Shown here piece after piece: positions 24,627-34,794 of a stretch of 64,000 bases of DNA. The DNA lies in NCBI RefSeq assembly GCF_051020765.1, contig NC_134944.1:8804001-8868000 (forward strand), given 5' to 3'. The translations under genes and the position numbers were made by a program. Every line of letters starts with the position of its first letter. Within the stretch, counting starts at the first letter, position 1. The notes beneath the pieces were generated by a model. It was given only the letters and a program-made list of their open reading frames with translations, searched no databases and was not told the DNA's origin. This stretch comes from Lasioglossum baleicum. Lineage: Eukaryota > Arthropoda > Insecta > Hymenoptera > Halictidae.

Positions 24627-27600
24627 TTAATCGGAATCGTCTAGAATGAACATCTGGGATGCTTTGGGGTTGATTTGACTCCTCGACGTATTTAAGTAGT
24701 CAGCTAACGATGGTTGTTCCTTCTAACAGATAATGCAACATCGTAATTAATGGTAAATCAAAGGCGTACGTGAATTATGAATCGTTTAATACAATTCTAT
24801 TGGGTTGGCAAGAAAGCAATTTCGGTATTTTATGGTAAAATGAAAGCCAATTCTTTGATTCAAGCAATGAACTTTAATCAATAAAATATTTTCCATTTTG
24901 TTCGACGATCTTTTGCCATCTTTCTGGTAGCTTCATAATTCCGCGTTCGTAGAACTCCTGCTCTTTACCATTCAAAGAGTTTTCTAAACTTCGAAATAAA
25001 TACAAGCAAGCTCCAATAATTTTTACCACATCTTTGGTAACACGTGGAAAATTATTGGAGCTTGGTTGGGAAGTGATATCACATCCACCATATAGCCCGG
25101 ACATTACCATTTATTTCGAAGTATGCAAAATTCTTTGAATGGTAAAACATTCACTAATGATGATGAAAGCTATCAGAAAGATGGCAAAAGACCATCGAAT
25201 AAAATAGAAAATATTTTACTGATTAAAGTTCATTGCTCGAATAAAAACATTGCGTTTCATTTCACCTTAAAATATCGAAATTACTTTTTCGCCAACCAAA
25301 TAATACAATGTACTTACCTGCGCTTTTGTTTGTTTCGTAGTTTTAATCGGCCGCTTAACTGCTACGGCAAAAGGACTCTTTTCCGTTTCTTTATCGGATT
25401 CTTTGCTTGTATTACTACCTGCTCCTCCTCGTGATTTTCTACCTCTAGCTGTTGTTCCTCTACCTCTACCTCTACCTCTACCTCTACCTCTGGTAGCAGG
25501 AGCTTTATCTGATTTTTGCTCCTCATCTCCACTATTGTTTACAATTGCGATATCTATTTCCTCGTTATTAGAACGTGCCGTCGGCCTATTATTGAACACC
25601 TCTTGGAGCTGTAAAACAGTACACGATTATCCAACAAGTCAGATCTCGCAGCATGTTATTATTCTACAATGAATTCGTTCGTATGTATACTTCTGTGTCC
25701 TCTTCTCCTGCTTGTTCCCTTCTTTTATCGCGGAAACTTTTAATTTCTTCCTTGATATCTTTGGCGTTACTGGCATCACAATTTTCCAAATGCGATATAC
25801 TTTTCTTCATTTGATGGCTGCACATAAATATATCAATATTAAAGTAAAGGCAAATCATTGTGTTTTTGAAATATTTGAATGCATGTGTTGCACCTTATTA
25901 AGTCTTTAAAAGCATCGCCGTCATCTCTGTCAATAAATCGAGTTAGTGCTTCATTCAAGCCATTCACTGATAGGACCGTTAATTTATCTTTATTTTCTTC
26001 TAAATTGAAGTAATTCTTCAGTCCTCCTTGTACAGTTTTATTCCAATCGTCGAGCTAGAGTGAAAATCCAACGGACTTAATATTTGGGCACTAATAGAAT
26101 ATTTAAATGTTTGCTTACGTAGCAGAGAATTTGAGCCATGTCCTGGACATTATCGTCGGCATCCTCAAAGTTGGACAACATTCTTTTCTTTCTGGCCTGC
26201 TTGTCTTTACGAAACACAATCATGTCTAATGGATTAGCGATTTCCTCGCAATATTTCTGGGCTAATCTAAAACATACATATTTATTATGTATTCATGTTT
26301 ATTACCCGCATTCGCTAAGATACTAATATAATCTTACTTAATCTTGTCGAATACTTCCTCGTCTTTGGTATGAAATATTCTCAATCGAATCAATGGCTGT
26401 ACCGGCTGTTTTTCATGACCCGATATTTGCTCTGCGGCTTTAGGTATCAATTCATTCTCTATATAATTGTCGACAAATTTGTACACAGATTCCGACAACG
26501 ACAAGCCATAGTTTTCTTCTATATTCTCGTCCTCCAGAATCAAATTGTCGAATACGAACGGTCTGACAGTTTTCAACTTTAATTTCTTCATCTTAAACTT
26601 CAAACCGTTTATACTCAGTAGACCAATGTGTTTGGTCTTTGCTTCACCTTCGCACAAGGAAGTTGCGATAGAGCTACCTGTAATTGCATCTCTTCAGCAA
26701 GAATTCGATAGCTTCAATGTATCGTAATTATTAAATCAATTTGTAGAAAATATACCTGGTTGAGAAACGAAGTATTCAGTTTCCGTGACAAATTCCGGCG
26801 TAATGCGACATTCGTGTTCGTGTCCCCATATGACAAGATTAAGGAAATTAGGAAGTTTGCTTTGAGAAATGTGTCCGTGTTCAATGTGTTGCGCACGATT
26901 TTGATGTAAAACAAGCATATTAAAGATGTGTGGTATCTCTTTTGGACGTAACATATCCACCTTTGAAAGAAAAACATTTGCATTCTATACAGGTTTCCCA
27001 ATACATATACAGTCGGGGACAATATTAAGTGGACGCTCTTAAAAATCGCATAACTTTATTAAAATTAGTCCAATGGACTGGAATTCTTTTACGATGTTAG
27101 ACCGACTAGTTCGCTACAGAATGAGTAAACAAGAATTTGTTTAGATTGCAATTGGTAGGAATCATACAAAATTTAAGAAACTATCTTTTATCAATAATTA
27201 ATTTAAAAAATGCGATTTCAGATAAAAAAAGGTTGACAAAACATCATTTTTTAAAATTTTGTACGGTTCCTACCAATTGCAATTTAAACAAATTTTTGTT
27301 TACTCATTCTCTAGCAAACTAATCGGTCTAACATCTTTGAAAAATTCAAGTCCTTCGGACCAATTTTAAAAATGTCATGCGATTTTTAAGAGTCTTCACT
27401 TAATATTGTTCCTGACTGTATGTGTATGTATGTATCTCGCAATTTCACCTTATAATCCCTTAACAACCGTGACAATCTCTGATCATTTATATAACTTAAA
27501 CCGTAAAGTGCAACATGCGTTTCACCCTTCTTTATGATCAATGGAGGAATGGTAATATTTGTAAGATCTGTCCATTTCCCAAAATAATTGATAAAACCAG

Positions 27601-28278
27601 AAGCAGACAATAAGTCCAACGATCCGATTGCTCCAAAATCTGTAATTTGATTCACAGTTAACAGTAGGTAAAATGATACGAAGGAAACATTTCTTACTTG
27701 GATCATCGTGGTTCCCGTGAATGGAAAATATTGGCATGCCAATATTCAAATTGGGATCCTCATAATTTACAATTTTATAAGCACAGTGTTTGAATACTAC
27801 TTCTGGATCGCTCAAAAATTCAATCTTGATTTCCCTGGTAAAGAAAAAATGATTATAACTTTGCTTATAGGCAAAATTGAATCTTGCATAAATATATCTG
27901 GCCAACCTGGATCCCAAACAGTATTTTCTCAATAACTGCATACATCTTAGAACAGCGGTCTGCGATGGTTTCGCATCGTGAAATAAATCTCCACCGAGAA
28001 GTATAAAATCTACTTCGTGCTTTTGGCCGTATTGAAGGATTTCTTCGAAAGTAACAAAACTATCATCCGATTCCTGTCCTAATGTAAATTAATTACTTTT
28101 AGCATATTTGGGTACATGTAAGACGAATTAAGAAAGAAACAAACGATGCAGAAGTATCCGAAGAGAACCAACCTCTTTTTTTGTTGTAATCATAACCGAG
28201 ATGAATATCGGTTGCAATTAAGATTTTAATTGTATCATCTGCAGTAAGATTGTTGCTGCACCCTGGTTCGGACGACAT
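24627..28278 (-). CDS. MRE11: Double-strand break repair nuclease MRE11
   Basis: Eleven exons (minus strand): 28278-28173, 28078-27907, 27834-27698, 27639-27449, 26960-26756, 26677-26338, 26266-26119, 26054-25894, 25817-25691, 25608-25318 and 24722-24627. They join in frame to 657 residues. The calcineurin-like phosphoesterase motifs are intact: DIH (Asp24, His26), GGDLFH (Asp66, His69), GNHDD (Asn134-Asp136), LHQN (His221) and GHEH (His249, His251). The MRE11 DNA-binding domain follows. A Gly-Arg repeat (about residues 569-593) matches the arginine-methylated GAR motif of animal MRE11. The protein ends in acidic FILDDSD. With Rad50 and Nbs1 it resects broken ends and activates ATM. Intron 4 holds a Tc1-like palindrome and intron 10 a mariner-derived one; neither breaks the frame. 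TTTATT at 24511-24516 gives a poly(A) signal. Confidence 0.95.
24800..25300. mobile_element. Mariner-derived palindrome: two 3' ends facing each other
   Basis: Ends TTGGGTTGGCAAGAAAGC and (complement) TTTGGTTGGCGAAAAAGT are flanked by TA on both sides. Each arm carries about 200 bp of the same 3' end. The left arm reads on the minus strand as the transposase C-terminus (LPERWQKIVEQNGKYFID, stop). The right arm carries a decayed copy of that region in the opposite orientation. No 5' half of a mariner is present, so this is not a simple internal deletion. It lies within MRE11 intron 10. Confidence 0.85.
27010..27418. mobile_element. Tc1-like palindromic MITE in MRE11 intron 4
   Basis: Left end CAGTCGGGGACAATATTAAG; the complement of the right end is CAGTCAGGAACAATATTAAG. 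TA flanks both ends. Inverted homology extends through almost the whole 409 bp with a small centre near 27215, so the element is nearly all arm. CAGT ends and TA duplications are the Tc1 pattern. No transposase is encoded. Confidence 0.85.
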
Positions 28279-29145
28279 TTCACGTATTTATGTAACGTTC
28301 CCTTCTTAAAATCTATTAATTCGATCGTGGTTCTCTTTCAAACACTTGTCAAGTATCGCATGTGATCAGATGGCACAGTTGTATTTGTTAGAGGCTAAGT
28401 TACAAGCCCGCCAAAAATATATATATATGTGACTAAAATATTTCAAAGGGTCATCGATATATCGACATATCTCGATAACATGACATATTCTCCACCTTAG
28501 ACCATATAAACCTATAGACACGGCACAGATAATTTTCCTTGAAGAAAAGATGAACTGAATATAAAGTATATTTGAGATACAAATGTTTATTCTATATTAT
28601 ATCAATGAAGTATATACGAACTAATAATCGTATTATGTATTAGCTATTTGATTAGCTATTTTAGGAATCGATATTTGATTTTGAAGATTAACAACTTCCG
28701 CATATTATGCAGGTTACAGAATGTTTTTTACATATAAATCGATCACATTTACAACATTTCAAGCAAAGTATCAGTAATTTTGAAATTATCTTAGGAATTA
28801 TCTTGTGACGTCACATTTACACTCGTCTTTTCTTCACATACTATGTCGGGTCTATAAGTATATTATGGTCTAAGGTACAGATGGCGGAGCGGTTCGTTTT
28901 TGAAAGACGGTGTTCCCCTCTAGTTCGCACATCTGTTTTATGGTTACGCGAGACGTTCGGGGAGCAAGGGTGGGGGGTTGTCGGGGACGTTCGTGGCGTT
29001 CGGCTCGCCACCTGGTGGTCAGTTGGCAGTCGTGGAGCAGCGAGGCGCAGGCGGAGGTTCGCTCGCCATATTTGTTGTTGTCGTCGATGGGGTAGGCTAG
29101 CTGGAGTTTTCGGACGGCTAGTGCAGTGGTAGTGTGTAATCCCGA

Positions 29146-29151
29146 CGTAAG
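29146..29151 (+). promoter_or_regulatory. Candidate splice donor of a ZSWIM8 noncoding exon
   Basis: GTAAGT after CGAC, in the GC-rich block upstream of ZSWIM8 and on its strand. Chosen only by consensus; transcript evidence is lacking. Confidence 0.25.
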
Positions 29152-30817
29152 TTAGCTAAATCGTTCCCGTGCCCGTGCCGGGCTGAACCTTCGCGGAAGG
29201 TACCGCGGAGACAGTGCGAAATGTCTCTTACATAAAACTGGTGGGGCACTGGTGGCTCAGCTGTCCTACTCTGTTGTCGAGTGCGGGGCTCTATGTGTGG
29301 CATGCGTGTATACATATAACCCGTGTTTGTGTACTACTCCCCATTCTGTTCTGGTTCGGTACTGTTCGTTCGGTGGTGCTGGTAGTAGTAGTAGTAGTAA
29401 GTAGTGGGTAGTAGTAGTAGGTTGTAGGTGAAGGAAAAGGAGGAGGGGTGTGAAGTGCACCAGTGACGGAACGGTAAACTCGTTAGAGAGGGTGAGGTAA
29501 GCAGGAAAAGTGTACTGAATATACAAGCGCGTACACGCACATGTATGTATGTATGTATATATGTCCCCCGTGTCGGTGTTTCTTTCTCTGTGTACCGTGT
29601 CTATATATACGTGCATACGTGTGTGGAGGAAGAAAGGTGTGAAAGGTGGAATAGTGAGACCTATACGAGTTGGTGGACGTAAGAAACGGAGAGGGGTTGC
29701 TCTCCCCTTGGCGGGGTCGGGGTCGTCGCACGTTCTTGACGTGGGTCTGTCGACCCGCCAAGGTCCTTCTGCCTGCGTCCCTCGCCGATCTACACCCTCT
29801 CTCTTTCCAATTTTCCCTTTTCTTGTCCCGCCGTCGCGTCGCGAGAAACAGAGGTAGAATCTAACCTAACCTAATCACACGCTGCTGCTGCTACTGTCCG
29901 TCTGACGTTTGACGTTCGACGTTCTCATCGGTTAGTAACTTCTCTCGATCTCGAATCGTACGGTTTTCGGGACACGAAAACAGATCCTCCTCTCGCGAGG
30001 GAAAAATCAATACGCTGGTCAAACATTGTAGCGACGTGAATCAGCTGTTTCCGTATCCTCTAGCGTCCCGATGATTCTCCACCGTTTCCGCTCTTCAAGG
30101 ATTCTCTGATTTCGAATTATCAACCAACGGTACTCATGTCGGTGGACATACCGTTTTATTTTGTTTTACTCTAACCGTTACATTTGAGAAAAATTTCCCT
30201 AGGAGATGCACATTTCGTTGGTCGCGTCAGGCCTGCCTGTAAACCAGTTGCTCGACAGATAAAGCAGCGAATTTATTGTTTACGACTGCACGGGAAAAAG
30301 ACCACCGCGGGAAACGGTTTGATTTACATCCGATTTTATCAGTCGCAATCGCGCGCGCTTTGAATTGACTCGTGTAGTTCGCCGAAAACGGAATCCAGAA
30401 GCGAAAGGATCCGGTTACTTGTATACATTGTAACAGAAACAAATTCAGTTGGACTGAGGTTTAATAAAATAGAAGTTGGTTTCCGGTCGAAATTAATCGG
30501 AACCGATCCGCGAGGGTTCAAAGCAGCGGTTACCGTAGCTGTCTCCGGTGACAGCGGTATAATAGGGGGAGGAAATATCGGACGCCGTGTTGGCGCGGCG
30601 CGCAAAATGGTGGTCACCAGCGTTCCCTCGAATTTATCAATTAACGGCCGCGCCACCAAATTCTAGTCCCGTTCGGAAATTTTCATTAGAAAAATCTTGC
30701 TCGCGTTATTCTTCTTGGTTTTTCTTCATCTTACCCACGGCCACCATTGCGGGTACGTTTTCAGCTCGTTGTTCCTGTTGCATGCGTGACCTACTCGGAC
30801 TGTTTACAGTTGGGAAA

Positions 30818-30890
30818 CCGTAACTGGATTAATTCGGCTTTATCGTGCGCGGTTGTTTATAGACGTTCGGTAGAAGTTCGGATTGTTGAC
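30818..30890. repeat. Duplicated ~72-bp segment, copy 1
   Basis: Shares AATTCGGCT, GCGCGGTTGTTTA and AGACGTTCGG in the same order and spacing with 32572-32642. Together the two copies bracket both transposon insertions of this region. Confidence 0.7.
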
Positions 30891-31031
30891 TTTGCTATTG
30901 AAAAAGTGATTTTAGTACTGTTCGTATTACAAAAAAGTCGTCGTTGTCATAATTAGACAGCAGATTTTATGCATTTATTACAACAATGAGAAGGCGTAAT
31001 TTAAAACAATGAAAGCATTAGAAGAATTTTT

Positions 31032-31877
31032 GGTAATTGTGCATAAAGGGTCCCACCTCACCGATTTTGATAAAATTTAAATATGTTGTAAAACTCACCA
31101 TTCTGAACAACTTTTTCCTATACATGTAACCGCCGCTCAGCCTTAGTTTTTGAGAGATTTGCGAAAAACTGCAGCTACTGCTACATTGAATTTTGCCTAT
31201 ACTTGCACGCCCGTGCTGTGCGTATGCTTCAGCATGATGCGACCGCTCGTCAACTGTTTATATAGATATATCACTACGATCGTCGGACGATCCGATATAC
31301 CGCGTGAATTTTTTAAATCATATGATGATGAAGAATGAGTACATATTATATTACGACGACACCACACACACCCACCCAGTGCTTAACACGCACCCACTGT
31401 TTCTAAATTATACTCTAGATTCTTACGTATTTTCACGTGCTGATTACGAATATGATATTGAAAATTTGCACAAATGTTAATTTCTTAACGGAAACCTTCT
31501 TTTTAGAAACATTGGGTGCGTGTTAAGCACTGGGTGGGTGTGTGTGGTGTAGTCATAATATAATATGTACTCATTCTTCATCATCATATGATTTAAAAAG
31601 TTCACGCGGTATATCGGATCGTCCGACGATCGTAGTGATATATCTGCAGAAACAGTTGACGAGCGGTCGCATCATGCTGAAGCATACGCACAGCACGGGC
31701 GTGCACGTATAGGCAAAATTAAATGTAGTAGTAGCTGCAGTTTTTCACAAATCTCTCAAAAGCTAAGGCTGAGCGGCGGTTACATGTACAGGAAAAAGTT
31801 GTTCAGAATCTTCACCCTGACAACATATTAAAAAATCATCGAAATCGGTGAGGTGGGACCTTTCATGCACAATTACC
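31032..31877. mobile_element. Palindromic (foldback) DNA element, GGTAATT family, copy 2 (846 bp)
   Basis: Two inverted arms of about 380 bp surround a ~100-bp centre near 31450. The ends read GGTAATTGTGCAT on the left and on the complement of the right. The flanks are a perfect 8-bp duplication, GAATTTTT (31024-31031 and 31878-31885). The arms match closely, including both copies of CGTCGGACGATCCGATATAC, read oppositely. The short open frame at 31150-31338 is an artefact of the arm. Subterminal sequence is related to the element at 23994. The superfamily is unsettled: 8-bp duplications fit hAT, P or Merlin. Confidence 0.92.
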
Positions 31878-31921
31878 GAATTTTTAAATATTGTTATATT
31901 ATTTTCAACCTATCAAACGTA

Positions 31922-32458
31922 TTAGGGGTACAAAACAAGTTCGGTGCCTTTTGAACATACTTTTGATCTTTATTTATAAAAAAGAGGAATACACGTTACG
32001 TTTCGAAGCTCCCAAACTTCTTCAAGCGAACGGAAATTGCTTGTCGAGTTGCACCCAGTTCCACAGCAAGTTTCTGTTGTGTTTGGCAAGGATTTTCATA
32101 CAATAATTGCTGTAAAAATTTTCACTGCGAAATCATTGAAACCACTTCTTGCATGTTTTATAGGTTACAACATTTTCACCTAAAGCAGAACAAATCATTT
32201 TCGTAGCCTCAGCAGTATTTTTCTTTTATTCAAATACAAAAAGAATACAGTGTCGAATGCGCTGTTTCTTAAACGCCATGGTGCAAAGTATTCTTTTTCG
32301 AGGTTATGTACCAATTAGCGTAAATTTATATATATATAGTGCGTTTAATAGAGTAAGATTGATGCTTGAAAACACCAAAACGGTGGGAGAAACATTTAAT
32401 TTGAAAAGCAATCACAATTGAATATATATAAAGCCACCGAACTTATTTGTACACCGAA
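31922..32458 (-). mobile_element. Internally deleted mariner with transposase N-terminal remnant
   Basis: Inverted ends both contain a GTACAAA / AAGTTCGGTG block. On the minus strand a frame starting at about 32281 reads MAFKKQRIRHCILFVFE, then a stop, then KKNTAEATKMICSALGEN and TCKKWFQRFRSENF. This is the mariner helix-turn-helix region with an internal stop. Only a short piece of the middle remains and the catalytic domain is missing. It lies 37 bp beyond the palindrome at 31032. Confidence 0.8.
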
Positions 32459-32571
32459 GAAAATAAATGACTACCTCACTTCAGTTGCAATTCAGCTATA
32501 AAATTTTTATTTTGTTTAAAGATCCGCTGTCCAATTATAATCATTATAAACCAAATATAAATTTTGCAAGA

Positions 32572-32642
32572 CCGCAACTAGATCAATTCGGCTGTATCGC
32601 GCGCGGTTGTTTACAGACGTTCGGAGGGAGTTCGGTTGTTGA
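32572..32642. repeat. Duplicated ~72-bp segment, copy 2
   Basis: Direct-orientation partner of 30818-30890. Differences are scattered substitutions and small indels, so the duplication is not recent. Confidence 0.7.
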
Positions 32643-33253
32643 AAAACTATTGACATTCAAAAACTAGTCGACTGAAATGACGCGTGGGGTTGATTGGGAG
32701 AGGGATGCCCGATCTATAAAATGTAAGGTTCGGATGTAGCCAACAAAAAAATCGATGCAATTGTTTTGCAGTGGAGCAGGGAAGATCGGTACATGTACGG
32801 ATAATGTTACTAGGGTCGACGACCTTCAGCGCGGCATTGCAGGGTCGAGAAGGTGGGTACATCCTGAAAGACAGCTAGAGAACCGAGTAGCAGTAGATAG
32901 CGAGGAGCGGGGTAAGACCGGTAGCGACCCTGATCTAGCCCAACGAAGCAACTGGATCCATTGACAAACGGCTGGATCGGCGAGGCAAGGCGCGACGCGG
33001 CGGTGGCACGTGTGATGTCCCTTCTTCCCGAGCAACCCTTAACCCTGACACGTTCTTCAGGGTGAAGATTCTCCGGCCACGTTCTTTGTTCCTTCGTGTA
33101 AACGAGACCGACCCGTCAACAAAATTGTTGGTTCGATGAGTAAAATGAGAATGCGTGGATGACCATGATCCCAGGATCTTCGACGCAGCTGTGTCCGAGT
33201 CTGAGGGACGTTCGAGGGTGACTATAACTAATCCGTGTTCTGTTGTCCCGCAG

Positions 33254-33782
33254 GCAGTGGCGATCGGTGTGGGGGCAGAGGGTGCCGGGTTAGCAGGTCG
33301 CGGGAGCTCTCGCGGCGGTGGCTCCGGGTTTTTAAGGTACGGCGGCGCGGCGGTGTCGTCGCTTCGTGATTGCGGTGTGGCCGTCGTCGGAGGGTACACG
33401 TTTGTTTTGGGGGGGAGGGGAAGCGGCCCATAGTGGCCCGTAGTGTCGCGCGTGTCGATTCCTACGATAATTAAAACTGGCGGGCAACCTGGCTCGGTCT
33501 CCCGTGGGTGGTAGCGGCGGAGGCAGGCGCGGCGGTGGCGGTAACAACGTGGGAGGAGGAGGTGGAGGAGGAGGTGGTGGTGGTGGTGGTGGCAGCGGGG
33601 GTGGCAACAACGCTGGAGGTGGCGGCAACAGTGGAGGCGGCGGAGGTGGAGCTGGCAGCGGCGGCGGATGGAACAGGGGCGGAGGAGGTGGTTCCGGTGG
33701 CGGGGCTAGAGGTACAGGGCCGACCGATGCGTCCCCCGGACCCGGGACCGTCGAAGATTCTTCCGGCCAGCACGCCGTTATA
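33254..33782 (+). promoter_or_regulatory. ZSWIM8 5' leader with glycine-coding GGN tract
   Basis: Follows a good acceptor (pyrimidine run, CCGCAG at 33248-33253). The frame of the coding exon has a stop at 33468-33470 and then stays open through the whole leader, but contains no ATG before 33783. Read in that frame it codes mostly Gly from about 33504 to 33720. It is either untranslated or a non-AUG-initiated extension. The antisense proline-rich frame is a by-product of the same repeat. Confidence 0.5.
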
Positions 33783-33960
33783 ATGGAGTGGGAGGGGACC
33801 GATTGCACCGATCGTTACTCCTTCGAAGATTCCGACCGCTTCGAAGAGGACTCCCTATGCAGCTGGAGCAGCGAGCCGGAATCCCTCTGCAACAATTGGA
33901 GGGGATGGCGGAAATCCAACTGGGGCGTCACCGTTGTCACCGGCAAGAAGACCGCCGAAG
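33783..33960 (+). CDS. ZSWIM8: ZSWIM8 / Dorado, first coding exon (partial gene)
   Basis: ATG at 33783 starts MEWEGTDCTDRYSFEDSD, then RFEEDSLCS, ESLCNNWRGWRK, and ends ...TGKKTAEG at a consensus donor (GAAG/GTGAGT, 33961). The block matches the N-terminus of ZSWIM8 as I know it, including the SFEDSDRFEEDSLCS core and NWRGWRK. The 59 complete codons end in phase 1. ZSWIM8 is the substrate receptor of a Cullin-3 ubiquitin ligase that destroys Argonaute during target-directed microRNA degradation; the fly gene is Dora. No later exon (SWIM zinc finger, helical repeats) appears in the remaining 30 kb. The start was chosen because it is the first in-frame ATG and fits where the conserved N-terminus begins. 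Confidence 0.88.
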
Positions 33961-34060
33961 GTGAGTCCCTTTTCTCCTACTCACACCTGTTGTTTTTTAG
34001 GGGAGAGTCGCCCAAGTCTGGACCTGCGCTTCTATGTAGGGACCCAATTTACGCGATTTA

Positions 34061-34794
34061 GTGATCGCTATTCAACGTGTATGGATTTAAATACACGTGC
34101 ACGTATTAACATGTCCGCATTTTAATTCGTGTGAATTTTTACGATACAGTTGTTAGTCTTCGATGCAACATACACGGGTATATAAAATAGATACAAATAT
34201 TAACTTGAAAATTACTCTCATTCAAAAAATCTGATGTTTTAATGTTCTGACAACAAACTACTTCTTTTGCGATAACAATATTCGTAGCTGTTGGAAAACA
34301 CCATTCCGGAGCAACTGCTGTTGCAGATATGTTTAAACATTTTCTTGCAGATTCTACGATTTTCAAAATGCAAAAACGCTCTTATAGGTACAGCAATACC
34401 ATTCAATCCCATTGTTAAAAATGATGTTCACATTTATTGTTGCACGAACAACCGTGGAATTTGTGAAACCATAGTCTCGATACCTAAATTAATATCAATG
34501 CTCTAAAAATTATACAAATTAAAATGAGGATGCATGCATGCACGTGTGTTATTAATACACGTTCAAAATCACGATCTCTAGTCGGTACCGATATACGAAC
34601 ACTATCGAAGTGTACATATTAGCTGATCCTGACTCGGAGAAGGCTACCTCTCCCCTATGCGGCTACCCGTGTTCATTCTTCCGACGCGTCGGAACGATCT
34701 GCTTAGATTCCACCCTAGGTATTCGGGGATCTTTCGAATAAGCGATCGGGGAAACTGGTTAGAAAGCCACCGAGCAAGGTGCCCCTATTGTGTG
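34061..34794. other. Noncoding intronic stretch, nothing recognised
   Basis: AT-rich, with no named repeat. The 'taatacacgttc/aaatcacgatctctag' phrase near 34550 resembles 16120-16145 in PDCD2L intron 2, so a dispersed repeat may be present. Confidence 0.3.

Larger units (their letters stand above)
28279..33253. other. Promoter/leader region between MRE11 (-) and ZSWIM8 (+)
   Basis: From about 28860 the DNA becomes GC-rich with many CpG and simple repeats: GTA units at 29382-29425, ATGT at 29541-29556 and CTG near 29883. Open frames here look like chance products of GC-rich DNA. A consensus donor (CGAC/GTAAGTTAG) lies at 29146, a second (GAG/GTAAGC) near 29496, and a pyrimidine-rich acceptor (TCCCGCAG) ends at 33253. 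A noncoding first exon spliced to 33254 is plausible, but this is inference. The region also contains two transposon insertions and a short duplication, listed separately. Confidence 0.45.

Noticed and set aside
29862..29876. CTAACCTAACCTAA resembling insect telomere repeats (TTAGG)n
   Set aside because: Under three units; such short runs are common by chance in insect DNA.
31150..31338. Open frame inside the 846-bp palindrome
   Set aside because: Its counterpart in the other arm is disrupted and it matches no transposase.
33155..33433. Plus-strand frame MDDHDPRIFDAAVS upstream of ZSWIM8
   Set aside because: Out of frame with the conserved ZSWIM8 start, crosses the predicted acceptor at 33253 and has no recognisable domain.
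33332..33808. Proline-rich minus-strand frame (158 residues)
   Set aside because: It is the antisense of the GGN tract; low complexity and overlapping the conserved ZSWIM8 exon.
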